Assembly: GCA_013398015.1 (NCBI GenBank)
Contig: VZRR01004499.1
Coordinates: 301,611 to 365,610, forward strand
Direction of reading: 5' to 3'
Length of the DNA: 64,000 bases
Origin: Oreocharis arfaki
Lineage: Eukaryota > Chordata > Aves > Passeriformes > Paramythiidae
The notes below the pieces were generated by a model. It was not told the DNA's origin and made no database searches. It saw only the letters and a program-made list of their open reading frames with translations. Positions 50,101-63,208 of this stretch are shown here, one piece after another (position 1 is the stretch's first letter; the number at the start of each line of letters is the position of its first letter). The translations under genes and the position numbers were made by a program.

Positions 50101-52865
50101 CTTTTGCAGTGAACCATAGTATCAGCTGTAGTGAAATGAGATTTATTTTATAAACAAAGAAAACAAAAGCTCTTATTCCTGTCTGTGACCAGAAAAAAAC
50201 GGAGTTGTTTTATGCTTCCCCAGTTGGCCTTCACTGTTAAACCAGGGAGCTTTGTAATTCTCCATCTGCTTCTGATTCTTCTGATGTCATTGATCATAAC
50301 AGTTTAGTGGGCTGGGCTAAATTGAAGTGTGGAAAGTTTTGTAAATTTTTGTGGGAAGCAGGTAAATTCATCTCCTACCCCACAGTATTTTTGGAGGTAT
50401 TTTTGGAGGCTCTCGAAATGTTGTGCTTTTCTTTCTTGTTCTCCCCCTCCCCCCATCAGCTAGTGTTTTTATTCAATAATAAACAAGTTTGTATGCAACA
50501 GAAATCTGAATTTTCTTGATGAAGGAATTACTTTTAGAAATCTTTCTTCTCTTTTCCTCTTGAGAGCAATAGGCATATTTGAGACTAACTCTAGTCCAGT
50601 GGCTTAATGTGGACGCATTATTTCAATAGGCATAATTTTTTTTAATTAAAAATGAAAATAATGCACATTTTTATGATCACTGGTGCTAAATTTGTAGTCT
50701 AAACTCAGAGTACCGTACACTGACAAGGCAATGCCAATGTGCTCAATTTAATGACTTCATAAAATATAATGAACTGCCCCTGCCCCTCTGTTTCCCCCAC
50801 CCTTGCTCCATTTCTTAATTAGGTTCCTAATGTCTGTCAGCAATTGAGGTTTGCAATGGTTTCCAGAAGTTACTGCATATTCAAACTCACATTAAAACAA
50901 ATTGGGAATTACATTTTGTGGTGTGAAGTCAGAACCCAACTCTGTAACTTGTACAGTTCAGCACCATTTTTTGCCCTGTAGTTACGGAAGTGTTTTAATC
51001 TGCCAATGTGTTACCTATTGAGCAGCTATCACAGTCCATTTGTGTCTGTCAAATTTACAGGACAGTGTGCTCTCTGATTTAAACTTACTGTGAGCTTGTT
51101 AAGAAATACAAAAACACAACAGACAGTGATGGTTCCCTTTGCCCAGATTAGTCTATTAAGTGAATTCACCTCCCAAATCGCAGAATTTCGTAGTTTATAA
51201 CCTCTAACTCTTAATCCATGCACTGGGGATCCATAAAAACACAAAGTTACCTAGCTGAGTGTGAGGGTGCTTATCCTTCCTCCTCTGTCACAATGTTGGC
51301 ATACTCGGTTTCACCGTGGGAAATGCGAAAACCTGAGCAGTCCAGCTGATAGTGAATCAACTTCAAAAGTTGGGCTTTTTTTGATAAACTGATGTTTTAT
51401 GCCTTCCAGATTGGAGGTATGGTTTATGTAATTCCTGTAAGTTAGAAGACTGTGGTGAAACTGCCAATGATGATGGCTGAAGGAGATAGCAATCTCCAGG
51501 TGAACATGGCAGCGTAATGGCCCTTTAGCTTATTCTGGCCACCTGTCCTGCCTACAGTATGCTCTGTGTGCTCCCAGAATGCATCTCAGGCCTCAGTATA
51601 AGCTGTGTTGGGCAAAATCTGAGCAGGAGTTGAGTACAACAGTCACAGTAGCACGGTGACTTTCTTTGCTGATAAAATCTTAGATTTCTGTCGTGCTTTC
51701 TAACATACATATTTTTAAAGATATGTTAGCCCCTTTCATATAGCAGTACTATATATCTTGAGGTACTGTAGGTACATGGTGTTACCTGGCTTAAGATGAC
51801 ATCTTCAGGTATTTTGACATGCCTGTGTTCCTGTATTATTCTTTTGCATACTGTTTGTTATGCAACATATCAAAGGCTAACATTGACTTGGGTTATTTCA
51901 GTATTTGATGAATACACAAATGTAAGCTATGGTGTGCAGTGTTATCTGTCAAAACCCCATGATCTCAGTTTTTCACATGAACTTGAGAAAAGAGTGTTTT
52001 ATTTTACTTAATTTACTCTTATTTCTTGCAACACTTATTAAGGTGGAAAAGAACGCAACATTTAAACACACAGCCAGATTCTGATAAATAAGAAAATGGC
52101 TTGAAAGTACATTCTGATTTTCATTAAGAGCTATGCTGTATATGATACGAATATTCAGCCACTTTTCATCCCCACCCGCATCCTATGTTCATCATTAGGT
52201 TTGATGTAACTTACCATTGAATATAATTTGACTTTTTTCTGTCCTACAGATCTTATGTTCCTTTTGCTGTCTCCTCTATGTCGTTGTTGGCTTCTTTTTG
52301 ACTCACTGCAGACACTAAGGAAATAAGAAAAGATACTCTTTTACTTAGAAAATGAATGCAGATATAAGAGCAGTGGGTTGGCTGCCTTTAAGAATGGGTA
52401 ATTCTAAGAGAACATGTGAGAGGGGTGTATCAGTAAGTCTCATAAGTAGGTCACATATTTGTACTATGATTTCTATGAAAATATCTGCTTCCATGTTGTA
52501 GGAAGAGGAAATAACTCTGGTTTTAAAACTGAAAAGAAGACAGATCTTAAGTTTCTTTTGGTTTTAATACTACTGTGCCCCAGAACCATTTTCACAGATC
52601 TCATCTGTTGGAAAACCTCTAAAATGAGACTCTCCTTCTGAAATGTAAAGTATATGTGCTATATGTAAAATAATGTGCTATAAGGAGACTAGTAAGAGAG
52701 AGATAATTTTTCTGTCTGGTTTAATAATGGCACATGTTTTATTCCTCCCCAGGGCAACACAGCTCTGGCATGATAGAACATGATATGACACTTGAAGCAT
52801 TAATAATTAGTTCATAAGTCAACTTTTGGTGCTGGTCTTGCATCAAAGGAAATAGTCAAGTTTGG

Positions 52866-52890
<25 letters not shown>
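52866..52890. repeat. Poly(T) run, 25 bases
   Basis: There are 25 uninterrupted T bases followed by AAATCATAAAG. It could be a simple repeat or the A-tail of something inserted on the minus strand. No recognisable body follows on the right. Confidence 0.85.
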
Positions 52891-52896
<6 letters not shown>

Positions 52897-53074
52897 TAAA
52901 GAAGAGCACCAGGAAAGGTCTTATGACTCAAGTAAAACATCTCAAGGAGTGCTAAGTGCTTTTTTATTTTTGTTTTTTCATTGCTGGCCTGGGAGATGAG
53001 GAAGTGCCTTATGTTTAGACATTCAGATGTCATTATAGTATTGTCCATTGTTGATGCTTCTGGCCAATGTTAAT

Positions 53075-53128
53075 GCTGATATATGTGTTATATAAATATA
53101 TAGTGTATATAGTTATATATATATAGTT
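53075..53128. repeat. AT/TA microsatellite-like patch
   Basis: Imperfect tatata and gtatat units, ending with tatatatatatag. A low-complexity intronic repeat. Confidence 0.75.
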
Positions 53129-54983
53129 TACCAAATCTGACACAAAAATACTTTTGCAGTACAGATGCAAGAAGCATCTCATAAAAACATGCAACTGAAT
53201 AATTTATGCAGCACTGTGTGGAAACTCAGTGTTTCACTAAATAAGATAATGAAAAGGGAAGAGCATTTCTAAGTAATTATTTTTACTTAATTATTTCTAC
53301 CTATTGCTGCAGAGGAGAAGGGAGATACTGCAGTTTCTGCACATGTTTTCTGTAGACCTTTCAGGTCCTGGAGTATTAAACACTGACTTAACACATCCTG
53401 ATGGGACAAGTTATAAGTAGTTATCTGTGAACAGGAAGCACATCAGTGGATGTAGTCTCAGTCTTCCTTTCTCCTCTAATTGACACGACTTCCATTAGCA
53501 TGTTAATTCTGTGTTGTTTTCTTGGATAGCCTTTTTTCAGAGCAGTTGTACTTTGTGCATTATTTTAAAATTAGTCAGCCCCTGTGGGGGATGAGGCTGG
53601 CCATGTCCTGCTTTGGTCCTTTACCTTCCACGTCACTTCTGCAGTTCTGTCTATGTTGTGGGTAAAAGGGTGGTTAAGTAAGGTGGAAGACAAGCTGAAT
53701 ATGTCTTCCTCTATACAGTTCTGTAAATCTGTGGCAGTTTCAAACAAGCAGATACACCACATTTACATACACATCTGTTCTAGGTAAAGGAAGAGGGAAT
53801 TAATGGGTGTATGCAATACACATTAAAGTGTTTCTTTCTAGAAGTTTCTCATTTCCTGGGCAGCATACAGATGGAAGTGCTTATAATCAGCCTGGAAGAA
53901 AGTCAACAGTGTAAACTTCTTGACCATAGGTTTCTGTAAATTAAAATGTCACTTTGTGGATTTGAAGTAGTATAAATAATGGACCTTGTATAGAGTGTGA
54001 CATGTGTTTAGTGTTTATAACAGTGCAGTTCGTCTGCTGGGTGGTTTTGAGATACTGAGAGTGCACTGCAGGCAGTTTCAGTGAAAGTGGGCAGTGCTGG
54101 AAATGCTTTTGTCTTTGAAAGATTCCCAGGTGTTAGTTCTCAGAAGAAACGATCCAGTATGACCCATTCCGTATGACTCCTTTATTGCCGGTTCTAGCTG
54201 CAGATGACCACTTTCCTTGCTACTTCAACTTTTCAGATTCAGCTGAGTGAAGAATGATAATGCTCTGCTGTTTCTGGTTTCAGGTCTCTTGTAGGACCTC
54301 TGAGTCACCACATTCTGAGAAACATTTCTCATTAAAACAGTTCAATTTAAAAAAATTACAATTAAAGCTCAGCAGGGACTCCAGTATATGCAAAGAAGGA
54401 AGCTTTTTCAGCTTTAGGAGGATTTCCATAAAAAGGCAGGGACTATTGTCTGTCCAATCAACTCTTCCATAGCTGGGCTGGATCCAGAGTTGTTATTGTT
54501 TATGAGAAAAAAGATCTGGCAAAAGCTGGAAGATCACAGTAGAGAAGTCAAACATTGCCTGAAATGTCATTGTGTCTTCCTCTGATCCTGCAGTAATTCT
54601 GTTGACGTCATATGTTCATATCTTGATTTTTCTTAGTGATTTTTATTTTACTCATGGTGATGATACACATTTCCTAAACTGCCTTTATGTTAATCTTAAA
54701 ATGTATTTTTAAAAGACAGGCATAATGCCTAGGATAAAAACTAACTTTTGTTGCAGATATTGACAAGCAGCGATAACTGCTCATGTTCCACCAGTTTGTA
54801 ACAGATATTTTGATCAAATGTTGGGGTTTCTACCTGTTCTTATATAGTTGTTTCTACTCCTGGTTGCTCACCTGCAGTTCCAAGTTTTTAATATGAATGC
54901 TATGTCCATATTGTGTCTGCCTTTTGAGGATTTAAGGGTTCTTCCTTTTTTTTAAAGTAAAATTTTGCATCTCCTCTTTGCAG

Positions 54984-55589
54984 GACCCAGCTAGGATTTT
55001 GAACATAAACAGCAGCAGCAGTAGTAACAGTTTTTCAAAGACCCAGAAGTTAACAAAGGAGCACAAAGAAAAAACTTCTAAAGACTCAAAAGAACAAAAA
55101 AGTGCCTTCAAAGAACCTTCCAGGGAACATAACAAATCTTCCAAAGAATCCTCTAAGAAACCCAAAGAAAACAAACCACTAAAAGATGAAAAAATGGTTC
55201 CTAAGATGGCCTTCAAGGAACCCAAACCCATTTCCAAGGAGCCAAAATCTGAAAACACCCCCATCCTTACCATAACATGTGGGCAGCAGCAAGAAAAGAA
55301 GACTCTCACAAAAAGGCCCTCTATGCTGGACACTGATGAATCTTCTGCAAGAAAAAGAAAAAAACCCAGCTCGGATTCATTATTTAAAAGTTTTCCGAGT
55401 GCCCCACCACTGATTCTTACTTGTTCAGCTGACAAAAAACAGACAAAGGAAAAATCTCAACTCAAGGTGGGGAGAGTGAAAATTGAAAATGATGCACTGG
55501 AAAGGAAGACGCCTGCTCTGCCACCATTTGATGATATTGTAGATCCCAGTGATTCTGACATGGAGGAAAACGTATCCTCCAAATCTGAC
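54984..55589 (+). CDS. MLLT3: MLLT3 (AF9) large linker exon (poly-Ser, Lys-rich region, NLS)
   Basis: The 606 nt give 202 codons without a stop, phase 0 at both ends. The acceptor is tcctctttgcag (ending 54983) and the donor GAC|gtaagt (55590). The product is the disordered middle of AF9. In order it shows DPARILNIN, a short serine run (55011-55025), a long Lys/Ser/Glu-rich stretch with KEHKEK, SAFKEPS, KSSKESSKKPKENKP and KMAFKEPKP, then the basic nuclear localisation signal RKRKKP at 55350-55367. After that come SAPPLILTCSADKKQ and an acidic end with PPFDDIVDPSDSD and ENVSSKSD. These motifs follow human AF9 about 141-370 in order and distinguish it from ENL. The human exon is longer mainly because of its very long serine repeat. 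The exons for the acidic linker and the C-terminal AHD (AF4/DOT1L/BCOR/CBX8 binding) lie beyond the window. The antisense ORF over the same bases is a shadow. Confidence 0.97.
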
Positions 55590-55946
55590 GTAAGTGGTTG
55601 GTTGGTTTTGCTTAATACTTTACTCAATGCTGTATTGAGTATTCCCAGTCTGTGGGACTGTGCACAAGATTTGTGTTCTCCCCTTTCTTTTGCCTGTCTA
55701 CTGGCACATTGCCCAAATTGAAGGATGTTGATTACCATGTTTAAGCTTATGCATGTTCTAGTTGAATTATATTGCTTATTCAGGTCTACTCAATTACTAA
55801 ATGTCAACATTATGACAATGAGCATATGGGAGATATCTGTAGACAATACTGCTCTTTTGGTGTTCTTTAGAAATTAATGTTTCTTTTGAGAGAAAAGGAA
55901 GTGGATTTAAATGCTTGTATTTCACACTCTAAATCTTTGTTTTCAG
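55590..55946. other. MLLT3 intron after the linker exon, first part
   Basis: Starts with the strong donor gtaagt. AT-rich, ending with the acceptor-like tctttgttttcag that precedes an unexplained ORF. Confidence 0.55.
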
Positions 55947-56150
55947 GTGTTAGAGAGTTCAGTAAACCCAAGAAACAGTTGCAGTTATATCAGAAGAGTT
56001 TCTAAATTTTTTGCTGAAAGAGGCAGTTCTGTCAATGATGCCAGTTTTGTGGAGGAGGAGTTCCTAGAATCCCACTCTGATCAGGAGAATCTATCCCAAG
56101 TAGTAGGCTTACTAAGAAGAAAGACATTTTATGGGAATTTGCTTTCTTGA
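55947..56150 (+). other. Exon-like ORF of unknown nature inside the MLLT3 intron
   Basis: An open frame follows directly after tctttgttttcag and is in phase 0, the same phase that the 55589 donor would deliver. It reads VLESSVNPRNSC, then RRVSKFFAERGSS, VNDASFVEEEFLESHSDQEN, and stops at 56150. The composition (acidic end, mixed residues, no low complexity) looks protein-like. I do not recognise it. It does not match the serine-rich exon expected next in AF9. A possible weak donor (CAA|gtagta) at 56100 would make a 153-nt phase 0-0 exon. Otherwise it would end the protein early. It may be a cassette exon, a fragment of another gene, or chance. Confidence 0.25.
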
Positions 56151-59100
56151 AAATATTTGTCTACTGTGCCTGCTCATCTGTTTCAAGTATGATTTGCTCT
56201 TAAATTTTGTGATTAAAATTAAGATTTTAATCATTCACCTAGCAAACTTTGGTTTTCAGAAGCATCTTTTGTGGAGAAATCTAGAGAAGGAAAGGCATGG
56301 TAGGAGAAGCCTCGTTTGGTGCCATTATTTGTGCTTATGGCTAGAGGTGAAGTGTGCATGCTAGAGAGGAATTCTTCCCAGCCTTTCCTGTTAAATTCTC
56401 TCGTTTCTCTGTTTTCTGATTTGTGCCTCTGTTACTGCCATCAGATTGATAACCCTGCTTGCCCTCTCTGAAACAGACAATAAATGCCCTGCTGTGGGGA
56501 GGTGTCAGCATTAGGTTTTTACTTTGTAGAAACTTCCCAGAGGGAGAAGGTAATTTACTTCTGAAGTGACCTTTTAATGACTGGTCCCTTAGGGCATGCA
56601 AATGCTGTAAAATTTAGAAGGTATGCAATAGGACAGGCCCTGCTTTACAGCATGGCACTGGGGATACTCTGTGGTTGGAGTGGCATTTTCATTATAGCTT
56701 GGAACTTAACCAGTTTGTCTTTAAACCTGAAAATGTACACGCTTGTCACTCTTGGTGTGAATTATTCTTCATGTTTTAAAAAAGCTGAATATTCTATTTT
56801 AATTTGTCACTATGCTATCTATCCTAAGTATAGCTGGCTAATTAAAATACATTTTTGGATTTCCTGTTTATTCGAATAAATGCCATGTAGGGGCACATAC
56901 ACTTTTACTGGCTGCAGCAGTTCTCCAATTTTTTTTCAAAGACAGAGGAATTGAGACAAGCAAATCCAATGTAACTGGAATTTTACAAATGGTTCTGCAG
57001 AGGTGTGTGCTGTGTAGCAACTTGCAAACAACTGATATGTGAAAGATATATGGATGGTGGTTAAAACTGATCCTTTTTAGTTGCTGATAGGTGTTTCCCT
57101 CTTTGTTGTCTCACAACCTCTTGCCCACTACGAATGGTATAATGGGAGCTCCTCTGTTTTTCTGTATTTCTCATATGCTGACACAAGTACACTTCCACAA
57201 GTCCGTCATCCGTCTGCAGTAGACCTGTAGGACCTAAGGAGTTCCTTAATTCTGTACTAAAGCTAAAAAGCAGATTTGGGGTTTCGTAGGTCTGCAAGCT
57301 GCTGTTAACTGAGAGAGCAAACTGCTGAAGCCCACGCCAAGAGAAGCAAATCCTGCTGGTTCGGGCTCTCGTGTGTTTTAACACTGACATACTGGATCAG
57401 GTCTTCCATGGGGGAGCCAGTGTGGTCTCCATCTGAATGGATGAGAAGGATGTCTTCCCCTTTTGGACTGTGGTCCTTAGTAAATCAGGTTGAGTATGGC
57501 TCCAGTCGGTGATGGGATATTATTTAGAAAGTCAATAATAGACTTAGTTAAAGAAAAACTATCCATGAAACATGGAATAATCCCCTAAGGTGCCCGAGTC
57601 ACACACTTGGCAAGTGCTGTGAGAGAAAGAGCTGAGCATCCTGGTTAGTGAATATCTGCAGAATTTCACAAGGAGTTGTTCCTTCTGCATTTTACCACTT
57701 TTAACCAGGGAGCATAATGAAACGTGACCAAGCAGTGTGATAGAGATTATTTTCTGTATGTTCTTTGTATGTATTGGTAAGTTTCCAAGTGTTTTGGGAA
57801 GTTTTACAGCTAGATCCATAAAGGGTGTATCCTATAAACATAATCATATTAAGGAAAAGAAAAAGGTGAGAAGTTGCAATGTTACATAGAGAGCAATGGG
57901 AGTAAAGATACGACAGTGCTTTTTCTATATAATACCAGTAATTTCAGATCTGTCAAGGCTTCATAATACTAACAAACATAGTTGCCTGAAGCTGGGAAAA
58001 TGCTTCTGTAGTGTAATATCCTGGCATAATAATATGCTGTAAAATTAAGTGAAGTGTTATTTCTTACTCTGATACAGTTACAATTATGGATATCATAGTC
58101 CTGATGAACAAAGCATGTATCATTATTTGGGAGTATATTTGGTAGCATCCAGATTTATTCCTAAGAGTCTTCAAGAAAGCAAAACCACTATACCCAATTC
58201 AGCAAATTAGGTTAGGTATAAAAAATTACATTACAAATCAGTACCTGAAAGAAAATTGTTTGAATGCTGCAAACACACTAACTTTCAGTCAGGTGCATAT
58301 TTTCTCATTCGGGTTTTATTTATGACATCCTGCAAACATAATAATACTGTATGAATGTTATGTTCATACATTGGATGTAATGAAATTATGAATAACTTTG
58401 CTAAGAATTTTGACGTTTCTTCACTATATGGAGTAAGAGATGGTCTCATTCTCAAACACGCATTCTCAAACACACATGTTCCAAAATGGTGACTGTTCTC
58501 TTTACTAGTATTGCATATGCATATATTCATATGCATAACTTTACCTACAAAACATGATAAATTTGTAGTAAAAGGTGCAATGTATAATGTAGAAGTTCCT
58601 TCAAAAATAAGCTTCTTACTGTTGCTGGTCACATACGGCATGGTTTTCAGAATTAGAGGTAGTCCATTATCAGTTCTCAATTGCGAAGTCTGGATTCGGG
58701 ATTTTAAAGTAAGGATGACATTCTGAAAAGTCCCTGTGGTGAAGGAATCTTACAAGTATCATTAATCAGCGGTGTTTCACTGGGAAGGTGCTACAGGACG
58801 GCAGTGCTGCTGCTCCCCTGATTTCTTTGGATACAGCCTGAGTTCAGTGAATTGGGGTGGAGTGTATCATATCATTCGATGGGCTTGAATTTCAGACAAA
58901 AAAGAAGAGTGTGCTCAACCCATCACAGTACGGGCATCATACTCTACCTAGTTCTGGGTATTCAGACTTGAAACATGGCATTTGCCTTCATGAAGTAGAG
59001 GATGTACAGCACCCTCTGAGAGAGGTGCATTCTTTTTCAGGTCTTTAGGTGTGTCTGCCATTGGTTGATCTTTCCTTGGAGCTGTCCCTTGAAATTCACC

Positions 59101-62100
59101 TCTCAGAATCCAGACAGGTTAGCATGCTGTTGCCTTGGGGTATTTCAGGAAGCTGGACACTGTCCTTTGGTGTCCTGTAGTCAGTCAGTGTCTTTTTTGA
59201 GCTTCAAATATGTCTGTAAAATTCAGTGGGAAATGCAGAGAATCACACCCTGGCTTAGTGATAAACTCTCTGCCCTTGTTTAATAGTCTTTCTGTGTGTG
59301 ACTTAGACCAAAACCATGTATGGTCATTCCTCCGTGGTGCTTGGCATACACTGTAGTGTGGTGCACTGCTGTATTTATTTTAATTTTGTTTTTCTGTTGA
59401 CTTTGAGCTGTTGGCAAGTGAAACAAGTGTCTGTGTTTCTCTCCATGTTGATTTGTTAAGTATTACTTTTCAAATACACCTGTAGATTAAAGTGTTTTGG
59501 ACTTCAGTGTTAGTGAACAACTAGGTGTTCAAAGAGTGTGGGGTCTTTTTTGCATTTGTTTAGAAATCACACGTAAAGGCTGAAGAACTGTTTTACTGGC
59601 TTTGGTATGAAACATGCAAAATAAAGTACGGACTAAAAGCGTGCAGATTTATGGTTTTACTGAGGCATAGGCATGTTAACACAGTCCACTTCAAAACTCC
59701 AAGGATTTTGCTATCAAATTCAATTACAGGATGTTTTAGTTAACAAAAACTCCACCTGTTTGCTTCCTGTGTGGGACAGTGCAGCAATATGATAAAAAAA
59801 AGGACTTGACCTTGATTTTGCTGCCAGTCTGAAATATTATGGTGTTCTCGTAATATTTGTGTGCGCTGCAAGCTGGTGTATGAGATGGAGAAATACAGAA
59901 TTTTGGATCTGAGTGAGGCATTTTCCATGGTTGGAGCTGCCTCTCTTAAGCCATGGAGCTATTTCAGAAGGGATGCTCAGATACTTATTGTTTGATTACT
60001 GCTGGTTTTGCTTGAATGGGTAAGATGGAAAAAGTGTTACATGGCTCTTGGTGAAGTTGCTGCACCAGGAGGGCACAAAGGAGATAAGGCAGATAATACA
60101 TACCTGTTCAGGTATTAAATACTCTCCATGTATCTCCAGTTGTAGAGAACTGAATAACAACTCTTTAAGTCTGCCATGTATGACAGTGGTTTGGTGGATT
60201 TTTTAAATGGTTCGTGTGTCTCTGTTGGATGAATTTCTTCCAGTATGATTATTTTGCTCATGATACGTATTTTTTTTTTTCCCTTCCTGCCTGTATAAGT
60301 CGCTTCGTTAGTAATGGTAGCAGCCTTTTGTCATGTCAAAACCTTTGGAAATACAATCTGAGCAGCAGTGCATGCTAGCAAAATGTGACAGCTCAGGAGT
60401 TTCAGTTATTAAGAGCAGAGTACATTAGTGGATCTTTTGCCTTTAGGAAAAAATCTCATCTCCTTCTCAGGAAGCCCTTTACAGAATAATGAAAATACAG
60501 TAGAGATCACACAGACTATGCCTTTGTACTTAATTAACTGCTTGCATGTCCTAAAGCAGTCTTACAGTTAGAGTATGAGTACCTTTTTAAAGAAATCCAT
60601 AAAATGCCACTTTCAATCTGGCACATGATGTAGTAATTTGACTGTTGCAAAAGTCGAAGAACATTTTGAAAACCCCGATGGTCTTGTAAAACTTCCAGGC
60701 CCTTGTTAGCTGAAAAAGCCTACTTTCTGCCAGGGCTTGGAGCCGAAGTCAGAGTTTTTTTGGGTAATATTGAAAGTCAGAAGGAATATTAGCGAGATAG
60801 AGCTCCATGTGCCATTTTCATGTAGTTATCAAAGGTTAAAAAAAAAAGAGAGAAGATAGGTTTTATTTCATTTGTGAAACTATGACTCTCAAGATGTTTA
60901 ATGATGCAGAACAGGGTTAATCTTGATCATGTTCTTCACTGTGGACTGGGCTCTGTGGGTTTGCACCTGTCATATTCTTACATTCTTTACTTTTTGCATG
61001 ATAATTAAATGCATATTTTTTTGCTTCTAGTCCAGGAATTAACGCTGCTCTTAAAACCATGCCAGCCACTCGTGATATTGTTGGACATAATACTCCTGTG
61101 TCAGGGAGGTAATTCAGTAGTCATAAGCAGGTAAATATTGTACAGTGCGAGGTGTTTCCATCCAGATGCATCCTCAGAGAGAAAGAGTGGCCAGAGATAA
61201 TCAGACCTCTTCAGCAAAGTGGCAGTAGGCACAATTGTGTTCTGTGGCCATCAGCATCTACTGTAGTATGGCCCCATTCAGTTGCTATACTTTGCCTATT
61301 TTAATTAGGTGTTACTATGAAGTGAAAAATGCTTTGCCTTCACTCACAAAAGCCTAGGTGTATATTAGGCTGTTCTGTATATGGTGAGATGAACTATTGC
61401 TGCATGAGGAAGCAGCATGACAGACGAGTAGAGATCTTCTGGGTAGCAAGCTCAAACATTAAAGTGAGATAGTTTTGTTACCTGTGTGTGTTTGGAAATC
61501 ACTGGCTTACAGAAATGTTAAGAATTTAGAAATAAAGCAGTGGAGACAAACCATGTAGATATGATTAAATGTTCAGGTTGCAAAGCTAATCTTATGAGAG
61601 CGATGAACTTTTGTAATCTTGAGGCAAAGCCTGTTTGGGCTTTTTTTAGTTTTAGGCAATGTCATGTTTTGACCACAGAAGTAACATTAATCATTATCAA
61701 GCTACCAGTACAGGCTTCAGTATTTTAGTTCATTTGCACGTGTTGGCTATGTCTGCTCCATTGCAACCACTCATGTGAAACTCAAATATCTGCATGAATG
61801 CAGTTTTGTATTAGGGCCATATTTTCTATGTTTCAGCACTGGAAATCCTGTTCACCTGCTATGCTGCAGAAAGTAAATGTTTTAATTGGGTATGTGCAGT
61901 GCCAATACTTTAGTTGTTTGGGGGGGGCGGGTTTGTGGCATAAAAAGACTTTGTCTCATGTCCATTAAAGTCATGGCAATTTCAAGAGGCCAAGGTGGAT
62001 TGCAGTCAAAATAATAAAATATTAAAGACAGGATTTTTTAAAAAATCATAATGAAGTGAGATCTTCTTTATAGGGATTTCATTGCTTTGAAGTTGCTTTA

Positions 62101-63125
62101 TCTATCTACTTATATAAATTATGTTGTGATCCAGAAGAACGGCTTCACATATTTAAAATAAAATCCAACACCTGCTAGTTATCACCTGGCATTTTATCTA
62201 CAGTAGCTAGATCTATTCAAGGCTTTTATGCCCTTTTACTTTTTATGTGGAACCAGTAAGTTTGCAGTTCTTTTTTGGCGGGCAAAAATGGCATGGTTTA
62301 CTCATGTATTTTTGAAAGTTTACAGCCTAACTTCCCATGAAATTCATTAGATAATTTTGATATCACTTCCCATTCAGAGGCTTGTACTCTGGTGATGACT
62401 GACATGAACTCTCCAGGAGACACCATAATTACACAATTGAATTTTTGTATTTAAAAGACTTAATAATCCCCTTAAGTTTAAATTTTACTAACACAGGATA
62501 GAGGGTGCTTGAGCTCACTACTGCAATGAGTGTTTCATGCCTCTGCAGAAGGAATGACAGTCCCTTTCCTGCTGATGAGGGAGGGACTGCTGTTCACCTC
62601 CCTGTGCTGTGGAGCCCTGGGGTTGTGCTGGGTGTTTGGCACTGCAGAGAGAGGGATGCTGGGGGGCCCTCTTGGAATGAGCAAGGGATTCTTCTGATAG
62701 ACGTCATTTGCCTGGCCCAGACTCAAGGACGATGTTGCCTGTGTGTCACTGTTCTTCCAGGATTGAAGTGTGAGTGTGAGCCTGGTACAGGACATAAATG
62801 AAAGCAGATGTAATCAAACATTTTTCTTTCTTGCCCTCTGTGTGGCAGCTGCCTTTCCCTTGACAACATTATCCACTCCTTCTCTGCCAGGCAGCTCTTG
62901 CTGTTTCAGGAAAGTGTCAAACCTGCAACCAATTTTAATAATATTTTGAGTGTTCATTGAAGGTGGTTCTAGATCACCACATCTGCAGTAGAAAAACTTT
63001 AGTTTAAGAATGTTGGTGTGAATTTGTGTTAACTCACTGAGTCATTACTCATTAGTACTGTTTTGGCTTAGTCAGTTCCTCAATAGAGCTTACATTTTTG
63101 TTAGAAAAAGATGATGCTTTTTTCT
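56151..63125. other. MLLT3 intron, downstream part
   Basis: AT-rich intronic sequence. I looked for the next AF9 exons (SEQPSP serine-rich, acidic linker, AHD) and did not find them. No repeat family was recognised. A GC-richer patch at 62520-62800 and all ORFs here (up to 131 codons) lack recognisable features. Confidence 0.55.
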
Positions 63126-63208
63126 ACCAAAACCCAAAACCAACCAAACCCAAAAAACAAAACCCCAAAAAACCCAAAACCCAAAAAATGCAAAACCCAA
63201 AAACCTTT
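63126..63208. repeat. A/C-rich low-complexity tract
   Basis: About 80 bases of CCCAAAA-type units, nearly without T and G on the + strand, similar to the tract at 18705-18790. Confidence 0.8.

Larger units (their letters stand above)
47194..54983. other. MLLT3 intron 5 (repeat-poor)
   Basis: The 7,790-base intron runs between the ENL-like exon and the large linker exon. No CR1, LTR or SINE was recognised. It holds a T25 run at 52866-52890, an AT/TA-rich patch at about 53080-53130 and a small duplication at 49002-49035. No gene was seen. Confidence 0.6.

Noticed and set aside
54932..55435. 167-codon ORF on the - strand
   Set aside because: Antisense shadow of the MLLT3 linker exon; the F/L/S-rich product reflects reversed Lys/Glu/Ser codons.
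55590..55721. Open frame running on past the linker exon
   Set aside because: A strong gtaagt donor at 55590 and loss of AF9-like sequence show this is intron read-through, though a retained-intron isoform cannot be excluded.
61031..61112. Possible exon after gcttctag at 61030
   Set aside because: The frames close quickly and do not match the expected serine-rich AF9 exon.
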